Positions 10,217 to 21,339 of a DNA stretch of 64,000 nt are shown one piece after another. The DNA comes from Streptomyces sp. NBC_00513 (GTDB lineage: Bacteria; Actinomycetota; Actinomycetes; Streptomycetales; Streptomycetaceae). A model generated the notes under the pieces. It saw only the letters and a list, made by a program, of their open reading frames with translations, did no database searches and was not told where the DNA came from. Position 1 is the stretch's first letter, and every line of letters starts with the position of its first letter. The position numbers and the translations under genes are program-made. The stretch is taken from positions 5,890,001 to 5,954,000 of the forward strand of contig NZ_CP107845.1 in assembly GCF_041431415.1 (NCBI RefSeq), read 5' to 3'.

Positions 10217-10926
10217 TCAGAAGGAGGACGTCGGCACCACCGACCAGCCGGCCGCCGAGACCGAGGGGTCGAGCGAGAGGGTTCCAACGCCCGGCCCCCC
10301 TCGCCCTCGGCGGTCAGCAGCGCCGACACCGTCACCCGACCCGGCACCGGGCCGTCCTGGCTGCGGATCGAGCGCAGCTGGTGGCCGGGTCGGGCGAGGG
10401 CGTCGACCAATCGGCGCCGGATGCGGGCCTCGTCCTCCTCCAGGCACACGGCCTCGAAGTGGAAGTCGGTGGCCACCTCCGCGCCGCCGCGCGGCTCCCG
10501 GTCCAGGCGCCGGCCCAGCGGGCGCAGCAGGAGGTTGGCCCCCACCACGCCCACCGTGCCGCAGGCGGCCAGGACGAACATCCCGGTACCGGCCAGGCAG
10601 CCCACCGCCGCCGAACACCACAGGGTGGCGGCCGTGTTCAAGCCCCGAACGCTCAGCCCGTCGCGCATGATCACGCCGGCGCCGAGGAAGCCGATGCCCG
10701 ACACGATCTGGGCCGCGACCCGGGAGCCGTCGTACTGCACCTCGGAGACGGTGCCCATGAACCCGTACTGCGAGAGCAGCACGAAGAGCGCCGCCCCGCC
10801 CGCCACGAGGGCGTTGGTCCGCAAGCCCGCCATCCGGGCCCGCCACTGACGTTCCAGGCCGATCGCCGCCCCGAATCCGAGCGCGGCGGCCAGGTGCCCG
10901 GCCATCGCCCATTCGTCGAGCGCCAT
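10217..10926 (-). pseudogene. MgtC/SapB-family membrane protein with frameshifted C-terminus
   Basis: The protein beginning at ATG 10926 shows the MgtC signature: GFGAAIGLERQWRARMAGLR, ALVAGGAALFVLLSQYG and IVSGIGFLGAGVIMRDG, with about four membrane helices and then a small ACT-like cytoplasmic domain. This frame has no stop near its natural end and would run antisense through ngcG. The expected ending (LSLDPSVSAAGWSVVPTSSF and a stop at 10217) is present in another frame. Adding one base in the run of six C at 10295-10300 would join the two frames. This is either a one-base sequencing or assembly error or a real recent frameshift near 10280-10300. MgtC proteins help growth at low Mg2+, and this gene lies 65 bp downstream of mgtA on the same strand, probably as one operon. 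Confidence 0.75.
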
Positions 10927-10990
10927 GTGCCCGCCCCTCCCTTGGTCGTGCTGATTCCCGCGGTCGTGTCGAGTCCCGCGCTCGTGTCGA

Positions 10991-13708
10991 TCAGAGCCAG
11001 GTGCCGAACCGGCGGATGTACCAGGTCTTCACGACCTGAGTGAGCGTGCAGTACGCGAGGAGTACGCCGATCAGCCAAGGGAAGTACCCCGCCGGCAGGG
11101 CCACGAAGCCCAGCGAGCCGGCCAGCGGCGAGAAGGGCAGCCAGAGCCCGGTCAGTACCGCGAGGACGGTCATCACCATCACCGGCCACGAGGCGCGGGA
11201 CTGGATGAAGGGGATCTTCCGGGTGCGGATCATGTGGACGATCAGGGTCTGCGACAGCAGTCCCTCGATGAACCAGCCGGACTGGAAGAGCGCCTGCCCG
11301 GCCTCGCTGTTCGCGCCGAAGACGTGCCACATGATCAGGAACATCGAGATGTCGAAGATCGAGCTGACGGGGCCGATGGTCACCATGAAGCGGCCGATGC
11401 CCTTGGCGTCCCAGTTGCGGGGCTTGCGCAGGTACTCCTCGTCCATCCGGTCCCAGGGGGTCGCCAGCTGCGAGATGTCGTAGACCAGGTTCTGCACCAG
11501 CAGCATGATCGCGAGCATCGGCTGGAACGGGATGAACGCGCTCGCCACCAGCACCGAGAAGACGTTGCCGAAGTTCGAGGACGCGGTCATCTTGATGTAC
11601 TTGATCGTGTTGCCGAAGGTGGTCCGGCCCTGGATCACACCCTGCTCCAGGACGGTCAGGTCCTTCTCCAGCAGGATGATGTCCGCGGACTCCTTCGCGA
11701 TGTCGACGGCGGTGTCCACCGAGATGCCGACGTCGGCGTCGCGCAGCGCGGCGGCGTCGTTGATGCCGTCCCCGAGGAAGCCGACGGTGTGACCGTCCGC
11801 CTGAAGGGCCCGTACGATCCGGGCCTTCTGGACCGGGTTGACCTTCGCGAAGACGGTCGTGCGGGCGGCCGTCGCGCGCAGGCCGGTGTCGTCCAGGGCG
11901 TCGATCTCGGTACCGAGCACCACGCGTCCGACGTCGAGGCCGACGTCCGCGCAGACCCGCGCCGCGACCAGGTCGTTGTCCCCGGTGACCACTTTGACCT
12001 CGATGCCCTTGTCGGCGAGGGCCCGCAGGGCCCGGGCCGCGTCGGCCTTCGGCGGGTCGAGGAAGGCGAGGAAGCCGACCAGGGTCAACCCGTCCTCGTC
12101 GGCGACCGTGTAGGTGTCGCGCGGTCCGGCGAACGTACGGGTGGCGACGGCGAGGACGCGCAGGCCCCGACGGTTGTTGTCCTCGGCGATCCGGGTGACG
12201 TGACCGCGCAGCCGCTCGGTCAGCTCGACCCTCTCGCCGCGGTCCGTCATGTGGGTGCACAGGGAGAGGACTTCCTCGACCGCGCCCTTGGTGACCATGA
12301 CGTGCTCGGCGCGACCGCCGGCCACGATGCCGTTGCGGTTCAGCACCACGGACATCCGGCGCCTGGCGAAGTCGAAGGGGATCTCGTCGACCATCGAGAA
12401 CCGTGCGTCGACGACAACCTCCTCGGCCTCGTCGACGCGGTCGATGACCGCCCGGTCCATGAGGTTGCGCAGGCCCGTCTGGAAGTGCGCGTTGAGGTAG
12501 CCGTACTCCAGCACCTCGTCGTCCTCGTCGCCGTGCACGTCGAGGTAGCGGTCCAGGACGATCCGGTCCTCGGTGAGGGTGCCTGTCTTGTCCGTGCAGA
12601 GCACGTCCATCGCGCCCAGGTTCTGGATCGCGTTGAGCCGCTTGACGACCACCTTGCGCCGGGACATGGCGACCGCGCCGCGCGCCAGGTTGGCGGAGAC
12701 GACCATCGGCAGCATCTCGGGGGTCAGGCCCACCGCGACGGCGATGCCGAACAGGAACGCCTCGTCCCAGTCGCCCTTGGTGAAGCCGTTGATCATGAAC
12801 ACCACGGGGACCATGACCAGCATGAAGCGGATCAGCAGGAAGCTGACCTTGCGCACCCCGGTGTCGAAGTTGGTCTGCGGGCGCTCGCCGACGAGCGAGC
12901 CGGCCATCGAGCCGAACCAGGTGTCGGCGCCGGTGGCGACGACGACCCCGGTGGCGGTGCCGGAGGTGACCGAGGTGCCCATCAGGACCAGGTTGTCGGC
13001 CTCGACGGGGTCGCGCGTCAGCGTCTGCCCCGGGTCGTCCGCGCGGGTGTCGGCCTTGGCCACCGGCAACGACTCCCCGGACAGGGCGGCCTGAGAGACC
13101 ATCAGGTCCTTGGAGGTGACGAGCCGCAGGTCGGCGGGGATGAGGTCGCCGGCCGCCAGCCTGACCAGGTCGCCCGGGACCACCCGGTCCATGGGCATCT
13201 CGAAGGTGGTCGGAGCCGAGCCCCCGCCGGCGCGACGCTGTACCGCGCAGGTGGTGGTGACGAGCCTCTTCAGCGCGTCGGCGGCCCGACCCGAGCGGAA
13301 CTCCTGCCAGAACCGCAGCAGTCCGCTGATGCCGATCATCACGGAGAGGATGACGACGCCCGGGTCGGCCGGGTCCTGCCAGTACATGATCCCGGCCAGG
13401 AAGACCAGGACGGCGATGAAGGGGTTGGCGTACGCCTTCGCCAACTGCGCGTACCAGCGCGGGGCGCGCTCCCGGGCGACCACGTTGGGGCCGTGTCGCT
13501 CCAGGCGCAGGGCGGCCTCGTCGTGGGTGAGGCCGTGGCGGCCGGCGGACAGGTCCCGCAGGACCTGGTCGCCGGGGCGGGCGCTGAGGTCGACGAGCCG
13601 CTCGCCGACGAGTCGGGTGCGCGCCTCCAGCTCGGCGGCCTTGCGTTCGCGGCGGGCCCGGCCCGGCGGTGCGAGCTTCGTCGGGGTGCGCGGGGTGAGC
13701 ATGGTCAT
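10991..13708 (-). CDS. mgtA: magnesium-translocating P-type ATPase MgtA
   Basis: A 905-aa P3B-type ATPase that imports Mg2+ down to the cytoplasm at the cost of ATP. Visible are the actuator SGES motif (QAALSGESLPVAK), the phosphorylation site CTDKTGTL with Asp373, the VVTGDN hinge motif, GDGINDAAALRDAD, and about ten membrane helices with PFIAVLVFLAGIMYW first. The ATG at 13708 has GGGAGGT nine bases upstream; the frame is open to 13759, but that extension has no ribosome site. An mgtC-like gene follows on the same strand. The about 390-nt upstream leader holds a 9-bp stem structure and a short ORF with an excellent Shine-Dalgarno sequence, suggesting RNA-level Mg2+ control. Confidence 0.95.
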   Translation of the reverse strand: MTMLTPRTPTKLAPPGRARRERKAAELEARTRLVGERLVDLSARPGDQVLRDLSAGRHGLTHDEAALRLERHGPNVVARERAPRWYAQLAKAYANPFIAVLVFLAGIMYWQDPADPGVVILSVMIGISGLLRFWQEFRSGRAADALKRLVTTTCAVQRRAGGGSAPTTFEMPMDRVVPGDLVRLAAGDLIPADLRLVTSKDLMVSQAALSGESLPVAKADTRADDPGQTLTRDPVEADNLVLMGTSVTSGTATGVVVATGADTWFGSMAGSLVGERPQTNFDTGVRKVSFLLIRFMLVMVPVVFMINGFTKGDWDEAFLFGIAVAVGLTPEMLPMVVSANLARGAVAMSRRKVVVKRLNAIQNLGAMDVLCTDKTGTLTEDRIVLDRYLDVHGDEDDEVLEYGYLNAHFQTGLRNLMDRAVIDRVDEAEEVVVDARFSMVDEIPFDFARRRMSVVLNRNGIVAGGRAEHVMVTKGAVEEVLSLCTHMTDRGERVELTERLRGHVTRIAEDNNRRGLRVLAVATRTFAGPRDTYTVADEDGLTLVGFLAFLDPPKADAARALRALADKGIEVKVVTGDNDLVAARVCADVGLDVGRVVLGTEIDALDDTGLRATAARTTVFAKVNPVQKARIVRALQADGHTVGFLGDGINDAAALRDADVGISVDTAVDIAKESADIILLEKDLTVLEQGVIQGRTTFGNTIKYIKMTASSNFGNVFSVLVASAFIPFQPMLAIMLLVQNLVYDISQLATPWDRMDEEYLRKPRNWDAKGIGRFMVTIGPVSSIFDISMFLIMWHVFGANSEAGQALFQSGWFIEGLLSQTLIVHMIRTRKIPFIQSRASWPVMVMTVLAVLTGLWLPFSPLAGSLGFVALPAGYFPWLIGVLLAYCTLTQVVKTWYIRRFGTWL

Positions 13709-13968
13709 GGCAAATACCTCCCTCCACGGCGTCCGGGCAGCGCGAAGCCGCGCGGTCACGTGGAGTGATCACAGGTCGGCGCGAGGCGGCGCGAAGCGGC
13801 CACGGGTACGCCGACGGGCATGGATGACGCACATCCGTCGAGGGATCGGGGGGATCCGGGACGTGCGGAGGGGAAGGGATGGCGGGCCCGAGGGGCCGCC
13901 GGACGCACGGTGACGGCTTGGGGCCGCGACGGTGCGTGCGCGAGGAGGTGGATCAGTCGATGGACTGG

Positions 13969-14010
13969 TCAGCCGGCGAGGGCGCGGCAAGGACTTCGAT
14001 CGGGACTCAT
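13969..14010 (-). CDS. mgtA leader peptide (13 codons)
   Basis: ATG at 14010 opens MSPDRSPCRALAG and stops at 13969. GGAGGTG stands 7-8 nt before the ATG, a stronger ribosome site than most genes in the window have. It lies about 260 nt upstream of mgtA on the same strand and just downstream of the stem structure at 14042-14088. Mg2+ transporter genes in enteric bacteria are controlled by translated Pro-containing leader peptides (mgtL); this one has prolines at positions 3 and 7. Function as a control peptide is inference. Confidence 0.45.
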   Translation of the reverse strand: MSPDRSPCRALAG

Positions 14011-14041
14011 CCCGAACACCTCCTTGCGTAGCGCCGTCACA

Positions 14042-14088
14042 TGAGGCGCCCGGTCCGGCCGGAAAGGCCGCAGAGGATCGGCGCCTCA
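14042..14088 (-). ncRNA. structured 5' leader element of mgtA
   Basis: On the minus strand TGAGGCGCC (14088-14080) pairs perfectly with GGCGCCTCA (14050-14042). The 29-nt loop contains its own GC-rich hairpin (GGCCTTTCCGGCC). The element sits directly upstream of the leader ORF. The motif CTGAGGCGCC has some likeness to the GUGAGGCUCC start of M-box (ykoK) Mg2+ riboswitches, but the remaining M-box parts are not evident, so I do not call it an M-box. Confidence 0.4.
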
Positions 14089-14164
14089 GCGACCGTAGCA
14101 TGATGTTGAGGGGGTTCTTTCATACTTATGACCGGTAGTGGCCGTTTCGTGCCGCGTCAGCCTC

Positions 14165-14227
14165 TTGACGTGTGGAGGGCCAAAGGCTCGACTTAAGGTT
14201 CACAAGTTGGAGAGACGCCGGTGTCTC
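14165..14227 (+). promoter_or_regulatory. candidate rok7B7 promoter and downstream palindrome
   Basis: TTGACG (14165-14170), a 17-bp gap and TCGACT (14188-14193) form a plausible promoter about 100 bp upstream of rok7B7. Just downstream, GAGACGCCGGTGTCTC (14212-14227) is a 16-bp palindrome with one G-T mismatch pair, well placed as an operator for autoregulation. Neither element is proven by sequence. Confidence 0.4.
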
Positions 14228-14299
14228 GGAGCACACAGCCGCGACTGCCGGCCGGGGGGCGACGGCTCGCCGTCGCTAAAGGGCAGGAGTGGATGAGTC

Positions 14300-15514
14300 G
14301 TGCAGACTCCCGGATCGCAGTCCTCGCTGCATCGCGCGAATCTTGAACGGGTCGTGCGGGCGGTGCGCCTCGCGGGTTCACTGACCCAGGCGGAGATCGC
14401 CCGTACCACCGGACTGTCGGCGGCCACGGTCTCCAACATCGTCCGCGAGCTCAAGGAGGCCGGGACCGTCGAGGTCACCGACACCTCGGCCGGTGGCCGG
14501 CGGGCGCGCAGCGTCTCGCTCAGCGGCGACGCGGGCATCGTGATCGGCGTGGACTTCGGCCACACCCACCTGCGGGTGGCCGTCGGGAACCTCGCGCACC
14601 AGGTGCTGGCCGAGGAATCCGAGCCGCTGGACGTGGACGCGTCCTGGGTGGAGGGCTTCGACCGGGCCGAGGCGCTGGTCGGGCGGCTGATCGAGGGCAT
14701 CGGGGTGGGTCGGGACAAGGTCATCGGGGTCGGGCTCGGCGTGCCCGGCCCGATCGACGTCGAGTCCGGAACCCTGGGCTCCACCGCGATCCTGCCGGGC
14801 TGGGCGGGCATCAACCCCCGCCAGGAGCTCTCGCAGCGGCTGGGTGTTCCCGTGTACGTGGACAACGACGCGAACCTCGGAGCCCTCGGGGAGCTGGTCT
14901 GGGGGAGTGGCCGCGGGGTCAAGGACCTCGCGTACATCAAGGTCGCGAGCGGCGTCGGCGCGGGCCTGGTGATCAATGGTCAGATCTACCGGGGCCCCGG
15001 CGGCACGGCCGGCGAGATCGGGCACATCACCCTCGACGAGTCGGGCCCGGTCTGCCGCTGCGGCAACCGCGGCTGCCTGGAGACCTTCGCCGCGGCCCGG
15101 TACGTGCTGCCCCTCCTCCAGGGCACCCACGGCCCGGAGCTGACGATGGAGCGGGTGGTGGAGCTGGCCCGCGAGGGCGACCCGGGCTGCCGTCGGGTCA
15201 TCACCGACGTGGGCCGGCACATCGGCAGCGGTGTGGCGAGCCTGTGCAATCTCCTGAACCCGAGCCGGGTGGTCCTCGGCGGCTCCCTCGCCGACGCCGG
15301 TGAACTGGTGCTGGCCCCCATCCGTGAATCAGTGGGGAGGTACGCGATCCCCAGCGCCGCCCGGCAGTTGTCGGTCCTCACGGGGTCGCTCGGCGGGCGT
15401 GCGGAGGTGCTGGGGGCGCTGGCCCTCGTCCTCAGTGAGATGGGCGATTCGACGCTTTTGGCGGAGAACGGGGTAGGCCTGCGCACGCTGACGGCCATGT
15501 CTTCAGTTAGATAA
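14300..15514 (+). CDS. rok7B7: ROK-family transcriptional regulator Rok7B7
   Basis: A 404-aa regulator. Residues about 20-75 form a winged HTH (LTQAEIARTTGLSAATVSNI); residues 80-390 form a ROK/ASKHA fold with GVDFGHTHLRVAVG, the sugar-binding region GTAGEIGHITLDE and the zinc motif CRCGNRGCLE. Streptomycete Rok7B7 lies between the ngc and xyl transport genes, as here, and is reported to affect xylFGH expression, carbon catabolite control and antibiotic production. The GTG at 14300 has AGGAG ten bases upstream. It probably represses the xylFGH operon that follows after about 117 bp. Its ligand is not shown by the sequence, though xylose or a related sugar is likely. Confidence 0.9.
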   Translation: MQTPGSQSSLHRANLERVVRAVRLAGSLTQAEIARTTGLSAATVSNIVRELKEAGTVEVTDTSAGGRRARSVSLSGDAGIVIGVDFGHTHLRVAVGNLAHQVLAEESEPLDVDASWVEGFDRAEALVGRLIEGIGVGRDKVIGVGLGVPGPIDVESGTLGSTAILPGWAGINPRQELSQRLGVPVYVDNDANLGALGELVWGSGRGVKDLAYIKVASGVGAGLVINGQIYRGPGGTAGEIGHITLDESGPVCRCGNRGCLETFAAARYVLPLLQGTHGPELTMERVVELAREGDPGCRRVITDVGRHIGSGVASLCNLLNPSRVVLGGSLADAGELVLAPIRESVGRYAIPSAARQLSVLTGSLGGRAEVLGALALVLSEMGDSTLLAENGVGLRTLTAMSSVR

Positions 15515-15631
15515 CGGATGGCACCGTTGTCATCTCGTTAAGGATTCACTCCTTGACGGCAAATCGCGGCCGGGGTTGACTCACATCCACCTCGGCCGCA
15601 GTGTTGCGGCCTCGTCAGGGAGGTTCAAGTA

Positions 15632-16744
15632 ATGAACACTCGTATGCGTAGAGCCGCCGTAGCCGTCGCCGCCGGTGCCATGGCCGTATCGCTTGCCGCT
15701 TGTGGCAGTGCGAAGGAGGCCGGCGACAAGCCGAAGGACTCGGGCGCCGCCAAGGGCGACGCGATAAAGATCGGTCTGCTCCTCCCGGAGAACCAGACCG
15801 CGCGCTACGAGAAGTTCGACAAGCCGCTGATCGAGAAGAAGGTCGCCGACCTCACGGGCGGCAAGGCCGAGGTCGTCTACGCGAACGCCAAGCAGGACGC
15901 GACCACGCAGAACTCGCAGGTCGACACGATGATCACCAACAAGGTGAACGTCCTGATCATCGACGCCGTGGACGCCAAGGCCATCGCCGGTTCGGTCAAG
16001 CGGGCCAAGGACGCCGGCATCCCGGTCGTGGCCTACGACCGCCTCGCCGAGGGCCCGATCGACGCTTACACCTCCTTCGACAACGAAGAGGTCGGCAAGG
16101 TCCAGGGCAAGGCGCTCCTGGAGGCGCTGGGCGACAAGGCCAAGGACGGCCAGATCGTCATGATGAACGGCTCCGTCACCGACCCGAACGCCGCCCTGTT
16201 CAAGAAGGGCGCTCACTCCGTCCTCGACGGCAAGGTGAACGTCGGCAAGGAGTACGACACCAAGGAGTGGAAGCCGGAGAACGCCAACACCAACATGGCG
16301 GGCGCGCTCTCCGCGATCGGCAAGGACAAGGTCGTCGGCGTCTACTCCGCCAACGACGGCATGGCCGGCGGCATCATCACCGCCCTCAAGGCGGCCGGCC
16401 TGTCCCCCCTGCCCCCGGTCACCGGTCAGGACGCCGAACTCGCCGGTGTGCAGCGCATCGTCGCCGGTGAGCAGTTCATGAGCGTGTACAAGCCGTACGC
16501 CCCCGAGGCCGCCGCCGCGGCCGAGATGGCCGTCGCCCTCGCCAAGGGCGAGAAGATCGACGGAATCATCAACCAGAAGGTCGACAGCCCGACCACCAAG
16601 GGTGTTCCGTCCGTGCTGATCCCGGTCGTCTCGCTCACCAAGAACAACATCAAGGACACCGTCATCAAGGACGGCGTCTACACGGCCGACGAGATCTGCA
16701 CCGACAAGTACGCGGCCAACTGCACCACCCTCGGCCTGAAGTAA
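15632..16744 (+). CDS. xylF: xylose-type ABC transporter substrate-binding lipoprotein XylF
   Basis: A 370-aa periplasmic-binding protein of the CUT2 class (type I fold). The N-terminus has a signal peptide ending in the lipobox LAAC, followed by a charged Gly/Lys/Asp linker. The mature part contains KIGLLLPENQTARYEKFDKP and AYDRLAEGPIDAYTSFDNEE, typical of D-xylose-binding proteins. GGGAGG precedes the ATG at 15632. The ATPase and permease genes follow on the same strand after 216 bp, so the three form the importer; the gap may lower expression of the membrane parts. Substrate xylose is inferred from family and gene order. Confidence 0.88.
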   Translation: MNTRMRRAAVAVAAGAMAVSLAACGSAKEAGDKPKDSGAAKGDAIKIGLLLPENQTARYEKFDKPLIEKKVADLTGGKAEVVYANAKQDATTQNSQVDTMITNKVNVLIIDAVDAKAIAGSVKRAKDAGIPVVAYDRLAEGPIDAYTSFDNEEVGKVQGKALLEALGDKAKDGQIVMMNGSVTDPNAALFKKGAHSVLDGKVNVGKEYDTKEWKPENANTNMAGALSAIGKDKVVGVYSANDGMAGGIITALKAAGLSPLPPVTGQDAELAGVQRIVAGEQFMSVYKPYAPEAAAAAEMAVALAKGEKIDGIINQKVDSPTTKGVPSVLIPVVSLTKNNIKDTVIKDGVYTADEICTDKYAANCTTLGLK

Positions 16745-16960
16745 GGCCCCGTCGCTCCCTCTTCGAGCCGTCGAGGCGAGCAGACCCCCACGCCTGTCCG
16801 GCGCCCCGCCCCTCTCTTCCCCGCCACCGCGGGGCGCCGGGCAGAAACGTTTCCCCAACGCTCCACCCCAATGCTTCACCCCACGCTCCACCCCCCCATT
16901 CGCGTTCCTGCTCTTTTGCACGACATCCCCGCCGGTCAGGCGGCGAAGGAGATGGTTCAT

Positions 16961-17736
16961 GTGTCCGCTGCGCCCGTGCTGGCGTTGCGAGGGGTCTCGA
17001 AGCGGTTCGGCGCCGTTCAGGCCCTGACCGACGTAGAACTCGAGATCCACTCCGGCGAGGTGGTCGCCCTCGTCGGCGACAACGGCGCCGGCAAGTCCAC
17101 GCTGGTCAAGACCATCGCCGGCGTGCACCCCATCGATGACGGGGTCATCGAGTGGGAGGGCCGCCCGGTCTCCATCGGCAAGCCCCACGACGCCCAGAAC
17201 CTGGGCATCGCGACGGTCTACCAGGACCTCGCGCTGTGCGACAACATCGATGTCGTCGGCAACCTCTTCCTGGGCCGCGAGCTCAAGCGCCGCGGCATCC
17301 TCGACGAGGTGGAGATGGAGCGGCGTGCCCGCGAGCTCCTGACCACCCTGTCGATTCGGATCCCCAGTGTCCGTATCCCGATCGCCTCGCTCTCCGGCGG
17401 TCAGCGCCAGACCGTGGCCATCGCCCGCTCGATGCTCGGCGAGCCCAAGCTGGTCATCCTCGACGAGCCGACCGCCGCCCTCGGCGTCGAGCAGACCGCA
17501 CAGGTCCTCGACCTGGTGGAGCGGCTGCGCGAACGCGGTCACGCCGTCATCCTCATCAGCCACAACATGGCCGATGTGAAGGCCGTCGCCGACAAGGTCG
17601 CGGTCCTGCGGCTCGGCCGCAACAACGGCGTCTTCAGTGTCGCCGACACCTCGCAGGAAGAGATCATCTCCGCCATCACCGGTGCCACGGACAACGCCGT
17701 GACCCGCCGGGCGGCCCGCACCGGGGAGGCCCGCAA

Positions 17737-17740
<4 letters not shown>
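16961..17740 (+). CDS. xylG: xylose-type ABC transporter ATP-binding protein XylG
   Basis: A 259-aa single-domain ABC ATPase. It shows Walker A GDNGAGKST, the signature LSGGQRQTV, Walker B LVILDEPTAALG and the switch His in ILISHNM. E. coli XylG has two ATPase halves, whereas this protein has one, as in many actinobacterial members, and would act as a homodimer. I chose the GTG at 16961 because AAGGAG stands nine bases upstream; the frame is open to 16871, but that stretch is Pro/His-rich and unlike the family. Its stop overlaps the xylH start by 4 nt (GTGA). Confidence 0.88.
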
Positions 17741-19056
<1,316 letters not shown>

Positions 19057-19098
19057 CCTCTGTCCCAGGCAGTACCCGGCGGTAAGACCCGTCACAGT

Positions 19099-19127
19099 GC
19101 CCGGTGCCACTTCCAGTGGTGCCGGGC
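19099..19127 (+). terminator. terminator of xylFGH
   Basis: GCCCGGTGCCACT at 19099-19111 pairs with AGTGGTGCCGGGC at 19115-19127 (two central mismatches) around a 3-nt loop, 43 nt past the xylH stop. Confidence 0.75.
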
Positions 19128-19306
19128 GCTCGTGCGTACATTCGTGGGTACAACTGTGCGGGTATACACCCGTTTGGGATGTGTGATTTGGCGATCAGGT
19201 GTACAGGTATGACAAAGGCGTGACCCTCCCGGTACCGCCCGATGACGCTCGTCGCGAGCGGAACATTAGACTCGACAGACCAGCAAGCAACTGCAAGGAG
19301 GCACGG

Positions 19307-21223
19307 GTGCTGCTGACCCGCATCAAGGGACCGCGCGATCTGGACCGGCTCAGCCAGGAGGAGCTCGAACAGCTCGCCGCCGAGATCAGGTCCTTCCTCG
19401 TCGACGCCGTCTCCAAGACCGGCGGGCACCTCGGCCCCAACCTCGGTGTCGTCGAGCTGACGATCGCCCTGCACCGGGTCTTCGACTCGCCCAAGGACAA
19501 GGTCCTCTTCGACACGGGCCACCAGGCCTACGTCCACAAGCTGCTCACGGGCCGCCAGGACTTCGGCGGCCTGCGCACCAAGGGCGGCCTGTCCGGCTAC
19601 CCCTCCCGCGCCGAGTCCGAGCACGACGTCATCGAGAACTCCCACGCCTCCACCGTGCTGGGCTGGGCCGACGGCCTGGCCAAGGCCAACGAGGTGCTGG
19701 GCCGCGAGGACCACCACGTCGCCGCCGTCATCGGCGACGGCGCGCTGACCGGAGGCATGGCCTGGGAGGCGCTGAACAACATCGCCGCCGCCAAGGACCG
19801 CCCGCTGGTCATCGTGGTGAACGACAACGAGCGCTCGTACGGTCCCACGATCGGCGGCCTCGCCAACCACCTGGCCACCCTGCGCACCACGGACGGATAC
19901 GAGCGCTTCCTGGCCCGCGGCAAGGACCTCCTGGAGCGTACGCCGGTCGTCGGCAAGCCGCTCTACGAGACCCTGCACGGCGCCAAGAAGGGCCTCAAGG
20001 ACTTCATCGCCCCGCAGGGCATGTTCGAGGACCTCGGCCTGAAGTACGTCGGCCCCATCGACGGCCACGACATCGAGGCCCTGGAGTCCGCGCTCCAGCG
20101 CGCGAAGCGCTTCGGCGGCCCGGTCATCGTGCACTGCCTCACCCAGAAGGGCCGCGGCTACCAGCCGGCCGTCCAGGACGAGGCCGACCGCTTCCACGCG
20201 GTCGGCGTCATCCACCCGGACACCGGCCTCCCGGTCAAGACGGCGGCCGCCAGCTGGACCTCCGTCTTCGCCGACGAGATGGTCAAGCTCGGCCGGGAGC
20301 GCGCGGACATCGTCGCGATCACCGCGGCCATGCTCCAGCCCGTCGGCCTGAAGAAGTTCGCGGACGCCTTCCCGGAGCGCATCTTCGACGTGGGCATCGC
20401 CGAGCAGCACGGCGCCACCTCGGCCGCCGGACTGGCCACCGGAGGGGTCCACCCGGTCTTCGCCGTGTACGCGACCTTCCTCAACCGCGCCTTCGACCAG
20501 GTGCTGATGGACGTCGCCCTGCACAAGTGCGGGGTCACCTTCGTCCTGGACCGCGCGGGCGTCACCGGTGACGACGGCGCCTCCCACAACGGCATGTGGG
20601 ACATGTCGATCCTCCAGGTCGTGCCCGGCCTGCGGCTCGCCGCCCCGCGCGACGCCGAGCAGCTGCGCGCCCAACTGCGCGAGGCCGTCGAGGTCAAGGA
20701 CGCGCCGACCGTCGTGCGCTACTCCAAGGGAGTCGTCGGCCCGGCCGTGCCGGCCGTCGGCAGGATCGGCGGCATGGACGTGCTGCGCACCCCGGCCCCC
20801 GAGGTCACCCGTCCGGACGTACTGCTCGTATCCGTCGGCGCGCTCGCCCCGATGTGCCTAGAGATCGCCGATCTGCTCGACAAGCAGGGCATCTCCACGA
20901 CCGTGGTGGACCCCCGTTGGGTCAAGCCCGTGGACGAGGCCCTGGCCCCGCTCGCGGAGCGGCACCGGGTCGTCGTCACCGTCGAGGACAACGGCCGCAC
21001 CGGCGGCGTGGGCGCCGCCGTCTCGCAGGCCCTGCGGGACGCGGGCGTCGACGTGCCGCTGCGGGACTTCGGTATCCCGCAGCGCTTCCTCGACCACGCG
21101 CTGCGCAAGGAGATCCTGGCCGAGATCGGCCTGACCGCCCCGGACATCGCCCGTCAGGTGACCGGCCTCGTCGCCAAGCTGGACGGGCGCTACGACAGCG
21201 AGCCGGCCGCCACCGTCGACTAG
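19307..21223 (+). CDS. dxs: 1-deoxy-D-xylulose-5-phosphate synthase
   Basis: A 638-aa thiamine-diphosphate transketolase-like enzyme. It condenses pyruvate and glyceraldehyde-3-P to DXP, the first step of the MEP isoprenoid route, and also feeds thiamine and pyridoxal synthesis. Seen are [16 protein letters not shown], the ThDP motif [24 protein letters not shown], the catalytic Glu region [10 protein letters not shown] and the C-terminal transketolase domain. The GTG at 19307 ([12 protein letters not shown]) is preceded by AAGGAGG; the open frame reaches back to 19199 but is not conserved-looking. TAGACT at 19267-19272 could be the -10. Streptomycetes often carry a second dxs elsewhere. Confidence 0.96.
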   Translation: MLLTRIKGPRDLDRLSQEELEQLAAEIRSFLVDAVSKTGGHLGPNLGVVELTIALHRVFDSPKDKVLFDTGHQAYVHKLLTGRQDFGGLRTKGGLSGYPSRAESEHDVIENSHASTVLGWADGLAKANEVLGREDHHVAAVIGDGALTGGMAWEALNNIAAAKDRPLVIVVNDNERSYGPTIGGLANHLATLRTTDGYERFLARGKDLLERTPVVGKPLYETLHGAKKGLKDFIAPQGMFEDLGLKYVGPIDGHDIEALESALQRAKRFGGPVIVHCLTQKGRGYQPAVQDEADRFHAVGVIHPDTGLPVKTAAASWTSVFADEMVKLGRERADIVAITAAMLQPVGLKKFADAFPERIFDVGIAEQHGATSAAGLATGGVHPVFAVYATFLNRAFDQVLMDVALHKCGVTFVLDRAGVTGDDGASHNGMWDMSILQVVPGLRLAAPRDAEQLRAQLREAVEVKDAPTVVRYSKGVVGPAVPAVGRIGGMDVLRTPAPEVTRPDVLLVSVGALAPMCLEIADLLDKQGISTTVVDPRWVKPVDEALAPLAERHRVVVTVEDNGRTGGVGAAVSQALRDAGVDVPLRDFGIPQRFLDHALRKEILAEIGLTAPDIARQVTGLVAKLDGRYDSEPAATVD

Positions 21224-21262
21224 TCGACGGGCCGTCGAGCCCCCGACGCGCGGTTGCGTCCC

Positions 21263-21306
21263 ACGGGCCGGGAGATCACCCTTGAAGGGTGGGCCTCCCG
21301 GCCCGT
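21263..21306 (+). terminator. terminator of dxs
   Basis: ACGGGCCGGGAG (21263-21274) pairs with CTCCCGGCCCGT (21295-21306). An inner hairpin ACCCTTGAAGGGT fills the loop. It begins 40 nt after the dxs stop. Confidence 0.85.
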
Positions 21307-21339
21307 TTCGCGTACGCGTCACCTTTCGGAGGTGCGTCG

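Noticed and set aside
8209..10926. 905-codon minus-strand frame opposite ngcF/ngcG
   Set aside because: Only its first 230 or so codons are real (MgtC); the rest is antisense to clear permease genes and follows from the frameshift.
10671..13832. 1053-codon minus-strand frame overlapping mgtA
   Set aside because: Arg/Pro/Gly-rich out-of-frame shadow of mgtA, which shows all P-type ATPase motifs in its own frame.
14042..14088. Classical M-box (ykoK) riboswitch
   Set aside because: Only a short GAGGC-like motif is similar; the conserved multi-stem core is not seen.
14300..15514. ROK protein as a sugar kinase
   Set aside because: It has an N-terminal winged HTH and lies between sugar transport operons as Rok7B7 does.
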